64,000 nucleotides of DNA, taken from Luidia sarsii (Eukaryota; Echinodermata; Asteroidea; Paxillosida; Luidiidae). The stretch covers positions 3,802,159-3,866,158 of the forward strand of contig OX465105.1 of NCBI GenBank assembly GCA_949987565.1, in the 5' to 3' direction. A model generated the notes under the pieces. The model did not search any database, was not told where the DNA came from, and saw only the letters and a list, made by a program, of their open reading frames with translations. Position 1 is the stretch's first letter. Every line of letters starts with the position of its first letter. The translations under genes and the position numbers were made by a program. Below are positions 37,197 through 51,131 of the stretch, piece by piece.

Positions 37197-38124
37197 TTGC
37201 GTGGTCTTATCGTATTACATTTTAGGTTTTGGTTCTTGAAACTTGGCCTGAATGTAGCCCTAGGTTTCCTCGAATGGCCTGAGTCAAAACATCTGAATTC
37301 GGAGTCAATTTCTATTCAAACATTTTCAGGAGAAAGGAGCCACCCTACCTGTTTCTCTGAGCTGCCATTGTCCAGTCGCTGGCATTATGGTCGACGGCAG
37401 AGAGTAGCTGAGTAGGAAGATAGGGTTTGCAAATTAATATTTCATTAAATTTGATGCTGACGAGGTTCAAAATTGCCCTAGGAAGAGGTATAGGGTTCCT
37501 CTAACGACAAGTGTTAAAGTTACTGAGTTTGGAGAACATTTCTTTTGATGGTTTTCCACGGAAAGGCAACGACCCTTCATCTATCTGAGTGTCAACTGTG
37601 TATTCATACGAGCGGACGTTGATTTGCAGATTTTTGATCTGATGGGCAGAGATATATTCCTTGAGTGTTATTATCGTATTACATTTTAGGTTTTGAATCT
37701 TGAAATTTGGCCTGAAAGTAGCCCTAGGATTCCTCGAATGGCCTAAGTCAAAACATCTGAATTCGGAGTCAATTTCTATTCAAACATTTTCAGGAGAAGG
37801 GAGCGACCCTACCTGTTTCACTGAGCTGCCATTGTCCAGTCGCTGGCATTATGGTCGACGGCAGAGAGTAACTGAGTCGAGAAAGAGGGTTTGCAAATTA
37901 ATATTTCATTAAATATGATGATGACGACATTCAAATTTAGCCTAGGAAGAGTTCTATGGTTCCTCTAACGACAAGTGTTAAAGTTACTGAGTTTGGAGAA
38001 CATTTCTTTTGATGGTTTTCCACGGAAAGGCAAGGACCCTTCATGAGTCTGAGTGTCAACTGTGTATTCATACGAGCGGACGTAGATTAAAAGATTTTTG
38101 ATCTGATGGCCAGAGATATATTCT
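37197..38124 (+). repeat. Representative A-B dimer module (928 bp)
   Basis: Monomer A (37197) is diagnosed by ggtttcctcg, gagaaaggagccaccc, gtttctctgagc, agctgagtaggaagat, aaatttgatgctgacgagg and ggtatagggttcc. Monomer B (37661) follows with ttgagtgttattatcg, cttgaaatttggcctg and gaatggcctaagtc. The B-specific differences begin already in the second half of the A unit (gttgatttgcag, gatgggcagag), so the linked haplotype runs from about 37240 to 37760 without matching any other monomer pair. Across the window nearly every A monomer is followed by B. Confidence 0.85.
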
Positions 38125-38142
38125 TTGCGTGGTCTTATCGTA

Positions 38143-38172
38143 TTACATTTTAGGTTTTTACATTTTAGGTTT
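38143..38172 (+). repeat. 15-bp tandem duplication in a C monomer, copy 2
   Basis: Identical to 36272-36301 and exactly 1,871 bp away, so it was copied with the four-monomer unit and did not arise twice. The corresponding monomer at 39996 lacks it. Confidence 0.97.
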
Positions 38173-40923
38173 TGGTTCTTGAAACTTGGCCTGAATGTAG
38201 CCCTAGAATTCCTCGAATGGCCTGAGTCAAAACATCTGAATTCGGAGTCAATTTCTATTCAAACATTTTCAGGAGAAGGGAGCGACCCTACCTGTTTCAC
38301 TGAGCTGCCATGGTCCAGTCGCTGGCATTATGGTCGACGGCAGAGAGTAACTGAGTCGAGAAAGAGGGTTGGCAAATTAATATTTCATTAAATATGATGA
38401 TGACGACATTTAAATTTAGCCTAGGAAGAGGTCTATGGTTCCTCTAACGACAAGTGTTAAAGTTACTGATTTTGGAGAACATTTCTTTTGATGGTTTTCC
38501 ACGGAAAGGGAAGGACCCTTCATCAGTCTGAGTGTCAACTGTGTATTAAAACGAGCGGACGTAGATTAAAAGATTTTTGATCTGATGGCCAGAGATATAT
38601 TCCTTGCGTGGTCTTATCGTATTACATTTTAGGTTTTGGTTCTTGAAACTTGGCCTGAATGTAGCCCTAGGATTCCTCGAATGGCCTAAGTCAAAAGATC
38701 TGAATTCGGAGTCAATTTCTATTCAAACATTTTCAGGAGAAGGGAGCGACCCTACCTGTTTCACTGAGCTGCCATTGTCCAGTCGCTGGCATTATGGTCG
38801 ACGGCAGAGAGTAACTGAGTCGAGAAAGAGGGTTTGCAAATTAATATTTCATTAAATATGATGATGACGACATTCAAATTTAGCCTAGGAAGAGGTCTAT
38901 GGTTCCTCTAACGACAAGTTTTAAAGTTACTGATTTTGGAGAACATTTCTTTTGATGGTTTTCCACGGAAAGGGAAGGACCCTTCATCAGTCTGAGTGTC
39001 AACTGTGTATTAAAACGAGCGGACGTAGATTAAAAGATTTTTGATCTGATGGCCAAAGATATATTCCTTGCGTGGTCTTATCGTATTACATTTTAGGTTT
39101 TGGTTCTTGAAACTTGGCCTGAATGTAGCCCTAGGTTTCCTCGAATGGCCTGAGTCAAAACATCTGAATTCGGAGTCAATTTCTATTCAAACATTTTCAG
39201 GAGAAAGGAGCCACCCTACCTGTTTCTCTGAGCTGCCATTGTCCAGTCGCTGGCATTATGGTCGACGGCAGAGAGTAGCTGAGTAGGAAGATAGGGTTTG
39301 CAAATTAATATTTCATTAAATTTGATGCTGACGAGGTTCAAAATTGCCCTAGGAAGAGGTATAGGGTTCCTCTAACGACAAGTGTTAAAGTTACTGAGTT
39401 TGGAGAACATTTCTTTTGATGGTTTTCCACGGAAAGGCAACGACCCTTCATCTATCTGAGTGTCAACTGTGTATTCATACGAGCGGACGTTGATTTGCAG
39501 ATTTTTGATCTGATGGGCAGAGATATATTCCTTGAGTGTTATTATCGTATTACATTTTAGGTTTTGAATCTTGAAATTTGGCCTGAAAGTAGCCCTAGGA
39601 TTCCTCGAATGGCCTAAGTCAAAACATCTGAATTCGGAGTCAATTTCTATTCAAACATTTTCAGGAGAAGGGAGCGACCCTACCTGTTTCACTGAGCTGC
39701 CATTGTCCAGTCGCTGGCATTATGGTCGACGGCAGAGAGTAACTGAGTCGAGAAAGAGGGTTTGCAAATTAATATTTCATTAAATATGATGATGACGACA
39801 TTCAAATTTAGCCTAGGAAGAGTTCTATGGTTCCTCTAACGACAAGTGTTAAAGTTACTGAGTTTGGAGAACATTTCTTTTGATGGTTTTCCACGGAAAG
39901 GCAAGGACCCTTCATGAGTCTGAGTGTCAACTGTGTATTCATACGAGCGGACGTAGATTAAAAGATTTTTGATCTGATGGCCAGAGATATATTCTTTGCG
40001 TGGTCTTATCGTATTACATTTTAGGTTTTGGTTCTTGAAACTTGGCCTGAATGTAGCCCTAGAATTCCTCGAATGGCCTGAGTCAAAACATCTGAATTCG
40101 GAGTCAATTTCTATTCAAACATTTTCAGGAGAAGGGAGCGACCCTACCTGTTTCACTGAGCTGCCATGGTCCAGTCGCTGGCATTATGGTCGACGGCAGA
40201 GAGTAACTGAGTCGAGAAAGAGGGTTGGCAAATTAATATTTCATTAAATATGATGATGACGACATTCAAATTTAGCCTAGGAAGAGGTCTATGGTTCCTC
40301 TAACGACAAGTGTTAAAGTTACTGATTTTGGAGAACATTTCTTTTGATGGTTTTCCACGGAAAGGGAAGGACCCTTCATCAGTCTGAGTGTCAACTGTGT
40401 ATTAAAACGAGCGGACGTAGATTAAAAGATTTTTGATCTGATGGCCAGAGATATATTCCTTGCGTGGTCTTATCGTATTACATTTTAGGTTTTGGTTCTT
40501 GAAACTTGGCCTGAATGTAGCCCTAGGATTCCTCGAATGGCCTAAGTCAAAAGATCTGAATTCGGAGTCAATTTCTATTCAAACATTTTCAGGAGAAGGG
40601 AGCGACCCTACCTGTTTCACTGAGCTGCCATTGTCCAGTCGCTGGCATTATGGTCGACGGCAGAGAGTAACTGAGTCGAGAAAGAGGGTTTGCAAATTAA
40701 TATTTCATTAAATATGATGATGACGACATTCAAATTTAGCCTAGGAAGAGGTCTATGGTTCCTCTAACGACAAGTGTTAAAGTTACTGAGTTTGGAGAAC
40801 ATTTCTTTTGATGGTTTTCCACGGAAAGGGAAGGACCCTTCATCAGTCTGAGTGTCAACTGTGTATTCATACGAGCAGACGTAGATTAAAAGATTTTTGA
40901 TCTGATGGCCAGAGATATATTCT

Positions 40924-42779
40924 TTGCGTGGTCTTATCGTATTACAGTTTAGGTTTTGGTTCTTGAAACTTGGCCTGAATGTAGCCCTAGAATTCCTCGA
41001 ATGGCCTGAGTCAAAACATCTGAATTCGGAGTCAATTTCTATTCAAACATTTTCAGGAGAAGGGAGCGACCCTACCTGTTTCACTGAGCTGCCATTGTCC
41101 AGTCGCTGGCATTATGGTCGACGGCAGAGAGTAACTGAGTCGAGAAAGAGGGTTTGCAAATTAATATTTCATTAAATATGATGATGACGACATTCAAATT
41201 TAGCCTAGGAAGAGGTCTATGGTTCCTCTAACGACAAGTGTTCAAGTTACTGATTTTGGAGAACATTTCTTTTGATGGTTTTCCACGGAAAGGGAAGGAC
41301 CCTTCATCAGTCTGAGTGTCAACTGTGTATTAAAACGAGCGGACGTAGATTAAAAGATTTTTGATCTGATGGCCAAAGATATATTCCTTGCGTGGTCTTA
41401 TCGTATTACATTTTAGGTTTTGGTTCTTGAAACTTGGCCTGAATGTAGCCCTAGGTTTCCTCGAATGGCCTGAGTCAAAACATCTGAATTCGGAGTCAAT
41501 TTCTATTCAAACATTTTCAGGAGAAAGGAGCCACCCTACCTGTTTCTCTGAGCTGCCATTGTCCAGTCGCTGGCATTATGGTCGACGGCAGAGAGTAGCT
41601 GAGTAGGAAGATAGGGTTTGCAAATTAATATTTCATTAAATTTGATGCTGACGAGGTTCAAAATTGCCCTAGGAAGAGGTATAGGGTTCCTCTAACGACA
41701 AGTGTTAAAGTTACTGAGTTTGGAGAACATTTCTTTTGATGGTTTTCCACGGAAAGGCAACGACCCTTCATCTATCTGAGTGTCAACTGTGTATTCATAC
41801 GAGCGGACGTTGATTTGCAGATTTTTGATCTGATGGGCAGAGATATATTCCTTGAGTGTTATTATCGTATTACATTTTAGGTTTTGAATCTTGAAATTTG
41901 GCCTGAAAGTAGCCCTAGGATTCCTCGAATGGCCTAAGTCAAAACATCTGAATTCGGAGTCAATTTCTATTCAAACATTTTCAGGAGAAGGGAGCGACCC
42001 TACCTGTTTCACTGAGCTGCCATTGTCCAGTCGCTGGCATTATGGTCGACGGCAGAGAGTAACTGAGTCGAGAAAGAGGGTTTGCAAATTAATATTTCAT
42101 TAAATATGATGATGACGACATTCAAATTTAGCCTAGGAAGAGGTCTATGGTTCCTCTAACGACAAGTGTTAAAGTTACTGAGTTTGGAGAACATTTCTTT
42201 TGATGGTTTTCCACGGAAAGGCAAGGACCCTTCATCAGTCTGAGTGTCAACTGTGTATTCATACGAGCAGACGTAGATTAAAAGATTTTTGATCTGATGG
42301 CCAGAGATATATTCTTTGCGTGGTCTTATCGTATTACAGTTTAGGTTTTGGTTCTTGAAACTTGGCCTGAATGTAGCCCTAGAATTCCTCGAATGGCCTG
42401 AGTCAAAACATCTGAATTCGGAGTCAATTTCTATTCAAACATTTTCAGGAGAAGGGAGCGACCCTACCTGTTTCACTGAGCTGCCATTGTCCAGTCGCTG
42501 GCATTATGGTCGACGGCAGAGAGTAACTGAGTCGAGAAAGAGGGTTTGCAAATTAATATTTCATTAAATATGATGATGACGACATTCAAATTTAGCCTAG
42601 GAAGAGGTCTATGGTTCCTCTAACGACAAGTTTTAAAGTTACTGATTTTGGAGAACATTTCTTTTGATGGTTTTCCACGGAAAGGCAAGGACCCTTCATC
42701 AGTCTGAGTGTCAACTGTGTATTAAAACGAGCGGACGTAGATTAAAAGATTTTTGATCTGATGGCCAAAGATATATTCC
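40924..42779 (+). repeat. G-A-B-G segment
   Basis: Units are 40924 G, 41388 A, 41852 B and 42316 G. Both G monomers share cgagcagacg just upstream (near 40876 and 42264), a change also present before 35326 (near 35274), so the three derive from one copy. This is a three-monomer A-B-G version of the higher-order unit lying between the A-B-C-D and A-B-C-F blocks. Confidence 0.8.
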
Positions 42780-45700
42780 TTGCGTGGTCTTATCGTATTA
42801 CATTTTAGGTTTTGGTTCTTGAAACTTGGCCTGAATGTAGCCCTAGGTTTCCTCGAATGGCCTGAGTCAAAACATCTGAATTCGGAGTCAATTTCTATTC
42901 AAACATTTTCAGGAGAAAGGAGCCACCCTACCTGTTTCTCTGAGCTGCCATTGTCCAGTCGCTGGCATTATGGTCGACGGCAGAGAGTAGCTGAGTAGGA
43001 AGATAGGGTTTGCAAATTAATATTTCATTAAATTTGATGCTGACGAGGTTCAAAATTGCCCTAGGAAGAGGTATAGGGTTCCTCTAACGACAAGTGTTAA
43101 AGTTACTGAGTTTGGAGAACATTTCTTTTGATGGTTTTCCACGGAAAGGCAACGACCCTTCATCTATCTGAGTGTCAACTGTGTATTCATACGAGCGGAC
43201 GTTGATTTGCAGATTTTTGATCTGATGGGCAGAGATATATTCCTTGAGTGTTATTATCGTATTACATTTTAGGTTTTGAATCTTGAAATTTGGCCTGAAA
43301 GTAGCCCTAGGATTCCTCGAATGGCCTAAGTCAAAACATCTGAATTCGGAGTCAATTTCTATTCAAACATTTTCAGGAGAAGGGAGCGACCCTACCTGTT
43401 TCACTGAGCTGCCATTGTCCAGTCGCTGGCATTATGGTCGACGGCAGAGAGTAACTGAGTCGAGAAAGAGGGTTTGCAAATTAATATTTCATTAAATATG
43501 ATGATGACGACATTCAAATTTAGCCTAGGAAGAGTTCTATGGTTCCTCTAACGACAAGTGTTAAAGTTACTGAGTTTGGAGAACATTTCTTTTGATGGTT
43601 TTCCACGGAAAGGCAAGGACCCTTCATGAGTCTGAGTGTCAACTGTGTATTCATACGAGCGGACGTAGATTAAAAGATTTTTGATCTGATGGCCAGAGAT
43701 ATATTCTTTGCGTGGTCTTATCGTATTACATTTTAGGTTTTGGTTCTTGAAACTTGGCCTGAATGTAGCCCTAGAATTCCTCGAATGGCCTGAGTCAAAA
43801 CATCTGAATTCGGAGTCAATTTCTATTCAAACATTTTCAGGAGAAGGGAGCGACCCTACCTGTTTCACTGAGCTGCCATGGTCCAGTCGCTGGCATTATG
43901 GTCGACGGCAGAGAGTAACTGAGTCGAGAAAGAGGGTTTGCAAATTAATATTTCATTAAATATGATGATGACGACATTTAAATTTAGCCTAGGAAGAGGT
44001 CTATGGTTCCTCTAACGACAAGTGTTAAAGTTACTGAGTTTGGAGAACATTTCTTTTGATGGTTTTCCACGGAAAGGCAAGGACCCTTCATGAGTCTGAG
44101 TGTCAACTGTGTATTCATACGAGCGGACGTAGATTAAAAGATTTTTGATCTGATGGCCAGAGATATATTCTTTGCGTGGTCTTATCGTATTACATTTTAG
44201 GTTTTGGTTCTTGAAACTTGGCCTGAATGTAGCCCTAGGATTCCTCGAATGGCCTGAGTCAAAACATCTGAATTCGGAGTCAAATTCTATTCAAACATTT
44301 TCAGGAGAAGGGAGCCACCCTACCTGTTTCTCTGAGCTGCCATTGTCCAGTCGCTGGCATAATGGTCGACGGCAGAGAATGACTAAGTCGAGAAAGAGGG
44401 TTTGCAAATTAATATTTCATTAAATATGATGATGACGACATTCAAATTTAGCCTAGGAAGAGGTCTATGGTTCCTCTAACGACAAGTTTTAAAGTTACTG
44501 ATTTTGGAGAACATTTCTTTTGATGGTTTTCCACGGAAAGGGAAGGACCCTTCATCAGTCTGAGTGTCAACTGTGTATTAAAACGAGCGGACGTAGATTA
44601 AAAGATTTTTGATCTGATGGCCAAAGATATATTCCTTGCGTGGTCTTATCGTATTACATTTTAGGTTTTGGTTCTTGAAACTTGGCCTGAATGTAGCCCT
44701 AGGTTTCCTCGAATGGCCTGAGTCAAAACATCTGAATTCGGAGTCAATTTCTATTCAAACATTTTCAGGAGAAAGGAGCCACCCTACCTGTTTCTCTGAG
44801 CTGCCATTGTCCAGTCGCTGGCATTATGGTCGACGGCAGAGAGTAGCTGAGTAGGAAGATAGGGTTTGCAAATTAATATTTCATTAAATTTGATGCTGAC
44901 GAGGTTCAAAATTGCCCTAGGAAGAGGTATAGGGTTCCTCTAACGACAAGTGTTAAAGTTACTGAGTTTGGAGAACATTTCTTTTGATGGTTTTCCACGG
45001 AAAGGCAACGACCCTTCATCTATCTGAGTGTCAACTGTGTATTCATACGAGCGGACGTTGATTTGCAGATTTTTGATCTGATGGGCAGAGATATATTCCT
45101 TGAGTGTTATTATCGTATTACATTTTAGGTTTTGAATCTTGAAATTTGGCCTGAAAGTAGCCCTAGGATTCCTCGAATGGCCTAAGTCAAAACATCTGAA
45201 TTCGGAGTCAATTTCTATTCAAACATTTTCAGGAGAAGGGAGCGACCCTACCTGTTTCACTGAGCTGCCATTGTCCAGTCGCTGGCATTATGGTCGACGG
45301 CAGAGAGTAACTGAGTCGAGAAAGAGGGTTTGCAAATTAATATTTCATTAAATATGATGATGACGACATTCAAATTTAGCCTAGGAAGAGTTCTATGGTT
45401 CCTCTAACGACAAGTGTTAAAGTTACTGAGTTTGGAGAACATTTCTTTTGATGGTTTTCCACGGAAAGGCAAGGACCCTTCATGAGTCTGAGTGTCAACT
45501 GTGTATTCATACGAGCGGACGTAGATTAAAAGATTTTTGATCTGATGGCCAGAGATATATTCTTTGCGTGGTCTTATCGTATTACATTTTAGGTTTTGGT
45601 TCTTGAAACTTGGCCTGAATGTAGCCCTAGAATTCCTCGAATGGCCTGAGTCAAAACATCTGAATTCGGAGTCAATTTCTATTCAAACATTTTCAGGAGA

Positions 45701-48347
45701 AGGGAGCGACCCTACCTGTTTCACTGAGCTGCCATGGTCCAGTCGCTGGCATTATGGTCGACGGCAGAGAGTAACTGAGTCGAGAAAGAGGGTTTGCAAA
45801 TTAATATTTCATTAAATATGATGATGACGACATTTAAATTTAGCCTAGGAAGAGGTCTATGGTTCCTCTAACGACAAGTGTTAAAGTTACTGAGTTTGGA
45901 GAACATTTCTTTTGATGGTTTTCCACGGAAAGGCAAGGACCCTTCATGAGTCTGAGTGTCAACTGTGTATTCATACGAGCGGACGTAGATTAAAAGATTT
46001 TTGATCTGATGGCCAGAGATATATTCTTTGCGTGGTCTTATCGTATTACATTTTAGGTTTTGGTTCTTGAAACTTGGCCTGAATGTAGCCCTAGGATTCC
46101 TCGAATGGCCTGAGTCAAAACATCTGAATTCGGAGTCAAATTCTATTCAAACATTTTCAGGAGAAGGGAGCCACCCTACCTGTTTCTCTGAGCTGCCATT
46201 GTCCAGTCGCTGGCATAATGGTCGACGGCAGAGAATGACTAAGTCGAGAAAGAGGGTTTGCAAATTAATATTTCATTAAATATGATGATGACGACATTCA
46301 AATTTAGCCTAGGAAGAGGTCTATGGTTCCTCTAACGACAAGTTTTAAAGTTACTGATTTTGGAGAACATTTCTTTTGATGGTTTTCCACGGAAAGGGAA
46401 GGACCCTTCATCAGTCTGAGTGTCAACTGTGTATTAAAACGAGCGGACGTAGATTAAAAGATTTTTGATCTGATGGCCAAAGATATATTCCTTGCGTGGT
46501 CTTATCGTATTACATTTTAGGTTTTGGTTCTTGAAACTTGGCCTGAATGTAGCCCTAGGTTTCCTCGAATGGCCTGAGTCAAAACATCTGAATTCGGAGT
46601 CAATTTCTATTCAAACATTTTCAGGAGAAAGGAGCCACCCTACCTGTTTCTCTGAGCTGCCATTGTCCAGTCGCTGGCATTATGGTCGACGGCAGAGAGT
46701 AGCTGAGTAGGAAGATAGGGTTTGCAAATTAATATTTCATTAAATTTGATGCTGACGAGGTTCAAAATTGCCCTAGGAAGAGGTATAGGGTTCCTCTAAC
46801 GACAAGTGTTAAAGTTACTGAGTTTGGAGAACATTTCTTTTGATGGTTTTCCACGGAAAGGCAACGACCCTTCATCTATCTGAGTGTCAACTGTGTATTC
46901 ATACGAGCGGACGTTGATTTGCAGATTTTTGATCTGATGGGCAGAGATATATTCCTTGAGTGTTATTATCGTATTACATTTTAGGTTTTGAATCTTGAAA
47001 TTTGGCCTGAAAGTAGCCCTAGGATTCCTCGAATGGCCTAAGTCAAAACATCTGAATTCGGAGTCAATTTCTATTCAAACATTTTCAGGAGAAGGGAGCG
47101 ACCCTACCTGTTTCACTGAGCTGCCATTGTCCAGTCGCTGGCATTATGGTCGACGGCAGAGAGTAACTGAGTCGAGAAAGAGGGTTTGCAAATTAATATT
47201 TCATTAAATATGATGATGACGACATTCAAATTTAGCCTAGGAAGAGTTCTATGGTTCCTCTAACGACAAGTGTTAAAGTTACTGATTTTGGAGAACATTT
47301 CTTTTGATGGTTTTCCACGGAAAGGCAAGGACCCTTCATGAGTCTGAGTGTCAACTGTGTATTCATACGAGCGGACGTAGATTAAAAGATTTTTGATCTG
47401 ATGGCCAGAGATATATTCTTTGCGTGGTCTTATCGTATTACATTTTAGGTTTTGGTTCTTGAAACTTGGCCTGAATGTAGCCCTAGAATTCCTCGAATGG
47501 CCTGAGTCAAAACATCTGAATTCGGAGTCAATTTCTATTCAAACATTTTCAGGAGAAGGGAGCGACCCTACCTGTTTCACTGAGCTGCCATGGTCCAGTC
47601 GCTGGCATTATGGTCGACGGCAGAGAGTAACTGAGTCGAGAAAGAGGGTTTGCAAATTAATATTTCATTAAATATGATGATGACGACATTTAAATTTAGC
47701 CTAGGAAGAGGTCTATGGTTCCTCTAACGACAAGTGTTAAAGTTACTGAGTTTGGAGAACATTTCTTTTGATGGTTTTCCACGGAAAGGCAAGGACCCTT
47801 CATGAGTCTGAGTGTCAACTGTGTATTCATACGAGCGGACGTAGATTAAAAGATTTTTGATCTGATGGCCAGAGATATATTCTTTGCGTGGTCTTATCGT
47901 ATTACATTTTAGGTTTTGGTTCTTGAAACTTGGCCTGAATGTAGCCCTAGGATTCCTCGAATGGCCTGAGTCAAAACATCTGAATTCGGAGTCAAATTCT
48001 ATTCAAACATTTTCAGGAGAAGGGAGCCACCCTACCTGTTTCTCTGAGCTGCCATTGTCCAGTCGCTGGCATAATGGTCGACGGCAGAGAATGACTAAGT
48101 CGAGAAAGAGGGTTTGCAAATTAATATTTCATTAAATATGATGATGACGACATTCAAATTTAGCCTAGGAAGAGGTCTATGGTTCCTCTAACGACAAGTG
48201 TTAAAGTTACTGAGTTTGGAGAACATTTCTTTTGATGGTTTTCCACGGAAAGGCAAGGACCCTTCATGAGTCTGAGTGTCAACTGTGTATTCACACGAGC
48301 GGACGTAGATTAAAAGATTTTTGATCTGATGGCCAGAGATATATTCT
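42780..48347 (+). repeat. A-B-C-F higher-order repeat, three tandem copies
   Basis: Copies start at 42780, 44636 and 46492, each exactly 1,856 bp. Monomers are A, B, C (ccatggtcc but gggtttgc) and F core (gagtcaaattctattc, gcataatggtcg, gaatgactaag). Each C is followed by gacatttaaattt. The F monomers here are the short form: they lack the six-T run upstream and the tatttaattaaata tract downstream. The three copies look almost identical; one visible difference is actgattttgg near 47281 against actgagtttgg in the others. Confidence 0.9.
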
Positions 48348-50921
48348 TTGCGTGGTCTTATCGTATTACATTTTAGGTTTTGGTTCTTGAAACTTGGCCT
48401 GAATGTAGCCCTAGGTTTCCTCGAATGGCCTAAGTCAAACGATCTGAATTCGCAGTCAATTTCTATTCAAACATTTTCAGGAGAAGGGAGCGACCCTACC
48501 TGTTTCACTGAGCTGCCATTGTCCAGTCGCTGGCATTATGGTCGACGGCAGAGAGTAACTGAGTCGAGAAAGAGGGTTTGCAAATTAATATTTCATTAAA
48601 TATAATGATGACGACATTTAAATTTAGCCTAGGAAGAGGTCTATGGTTCCTCTAACGACAAGTGTTAAAGTTACTGAGTTTGGAGAACATTTCTTTTGAT
48701 GGTTTTCCACGGAAAGGCAAGGACCCTTCATGAGTCTGAGTGTCAACTGTGTATTCATACGAGCGGACGTAGATTAAAAGATTTTTGATCTGATGGCCAG
48801 AGATATATTCTTTGCGTGGTCTTATCGTATTACATTTTAGGTTTTGGTTCTTGAAACTTGGCCTGAATGTAGCCCTAGAATTCCTCGAATGGCCTGAGTC
48901 AAAACATCTGAATTCGGAGTCAATTTCTATTCAAACATTTTCAGGAGAAGGGAGCGACCCTACCTGTTTCACTGAGCTGCCATTGTCCAGTCGCTGGCAT
49001 TATGGTCGACGGCAGAGAGTAGCTGAGTAGGAAGATAGGGTTTGCAAATTAATATTTCATTAAATTTGATGCTGACGAGGTTCAAAATTGCCCTAGGAAG
49101 AGGTATAGGGTTCCTCTAACGACAAGTGTTAAAGTTACTGAGTTTGGAGAACATTTCTTTTGATGGTTTTCCACGGAAAGGCAACGACCCTTCATCTATC
49201 TGAGTGTCAACTGTGTATTCATACGAGCGGACGTTGATTTGCAGATTTTTGATCTGATGGGCAGAGATATATTCCTTAAGTGTTATTATCGTATTACATT
49301 TTAGGTTTTGAATCTTGAAATTTGGCCTGAAAGTAGCCCTAGGATTCCTCGAATGGCCTAAGTCAAAACATCTGAATTCGGAGTCAATTTCTATTCAAAC
49401 ATTTTCAGGAGAAGGGAGCGACCCTACCTGTTTCACTGAGCTGCCATTGTCCAGTCGCTGGCATTATGGTCGACGGCAGAGAGTAACTGAGTCGAGAAAG
49501 AGGGTTTGCAAATTAATATTTCATTAAATATGATGATGACGACATTCAAATTTAGCCTAGGAAGAGTTCTATGGTTCCTCTAACGACAAGTGTTAAAGTT
49601 ACTGAGTTTGGAGAACATTTCTTTTGATGGTTTTCCACGGAAAGGCAAGGACCCTTCATCAGTCTGAGTGTCAACTGTGTATTCATACGAGCGGACGTAG
49701 ATTAAAAGATTTTTGATCTGATGGCCAGAGATATATTCTTTGCGTGGTCTTATCGTATTACATTTTAGGTTTTGGTTCTTGAAACTTGGCCTGAATGTAG
49801 CCCTAGGTTTCCTCGAATGGCCTGAGTCAAAACATCTGAATTCGGAGTCAATTTCTATTCAAACATTTTCAGGAGAAGGGAGCGACCCTACCTGTTTCAC
49901 TGAGCTGCCATTGTCCAGTCGCTGGCATTATGGTCGACGGCAGAGAGTAACTGAGTCGAGAAAGAGGGTTTGCAAATTAATATTTCATTAAATATGATGA
50001 TGACGACATTCAAATTTAGCCTAGGAAGAGGTCTATGGTTCCTCTAACGACAAGTGTTAAAGTTACTGATTTTGGAGAACATTTCTTTTGATGGTTTTCC
50101 ACGGAAAGGGAAGGACCCTTCATCAGTCTGAGTGTCAACTGTGTATTAAAACGAGCGGACGTAGATTAAAAGATTTTTGATCTGATGGCCAGAGATATAT
50201 TCCTTGCGTGGTCTTATCGTATTACATTTTAGGTTTTGGTTCTTGAAACTTGGCCTGAATGTAGCCCTAGGATTCCTCGAATGGCCTAAGTCAAAAGATC
50301 TGAATTCGGAGTCAATTTCTATTCAAACATGTTCAGGAGAAGGGAGCGACCTTACCTGTTTCACTGAGCTGCCATTGTCCAGTCGCTGGCATTATGGTCG
50401 ACGGCAGAGAGTAACTGAGTCGAGAAAGAGGGTTTGCAAATTAATATTTCATTAAATATGATGATGACGACATTCAAATTTAGCCTAGGAAGAGGTCTAT
50501 GGTTCCTCTAACGACAAGTGTTAAAGTTACTGAGTTTGGAGAACATTTCTTTTGATGGTTTTCCACGGAAAGGCAAGGACCCTTCATGAGTCTGAGTGTC
50601 AACTGTGTATTCATACGAGCGGACGTAGATTAACAGATTTTTGATCTGATGGCCAGAGATATATTCTTTGCGTGGTCTTATCGTATTACATTTTAGGTTT
50701 TGGTTCTTGAAACTTGGCCTGAATGTAGCCCTAGAATTCCTCGAATGGCCTGAGTCAAAACATCTGAATTCGGAGTCAATTTCTATTCAAACATTTTCAG
50801 GAGAAGGGAGCGACCCTACCTGTTTCACTGAGCTGCCATTGTCCAGTCGCTGGCATTATGGTCGACGGCAGAGAGTAACTGAGTCGAGAAAGAGGGTTTG
50901 CAAATTAATATTTCATTAAAT
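47420..50921 (+). repeat. Nine-monomer block, copy 1
   Basis: Units C, F, E, C'/A hybrid, B, C'-like, D (with caaacatgttcagg and gaccttacctg), C'. Matched to 51596-55097 at +4,176 bp (9 x 464) by private variants: ttaaatataatgatg (48598/52774), gacatttaaa after E, caaacatgttcagg (50324/54500) and tagattaacag (50627/54803). Homology probably begins a little earlier, near 47130. Differences noticed are ccttaagtg at 49274 versus ccttgagtg at 53450, and aagttactg versus aagtcactg at 51920. Confidence 0.88.
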
Positions 50922-51131
50922 ATGATGATGACGACATTCAAATTTAGCCTAGGAAGAGTTCTATGGTTCCTCTAACGACAAGTGTTAAAGTTACTGATTT
51001 TGGAGAACATTTCTTTTGATGGTTTTCCACGGAAAGGCAAGGACCCTTCATGAGTCTGAGTGTCAACTGTGTATTCATACGAGCGGACGTAGATTAAAAG
51101 ATTTTTGATCTGATGGCCAGAGATATATTCT

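Larger units (their letters stand above)
35326..40923 (+). repeat. A-B-C-D higher-order repeat, three tandem copies
   Basis: Copies start at 35326, 37197 and 39068. Each has four monomers: A, B, C (with ccatggtcc and gggttggc) and D (with caaaagatctg). The first two are 1,871 bp because their C monomer has a 15-bp internal duplication. The third lacks it and is 1,856 bp. The first copy's A monomer carries the G-type attacagtttagg start, so its left edge is recombinant. All three carry gaagagttctatgg in the linker before C. Confidence 0.9.
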
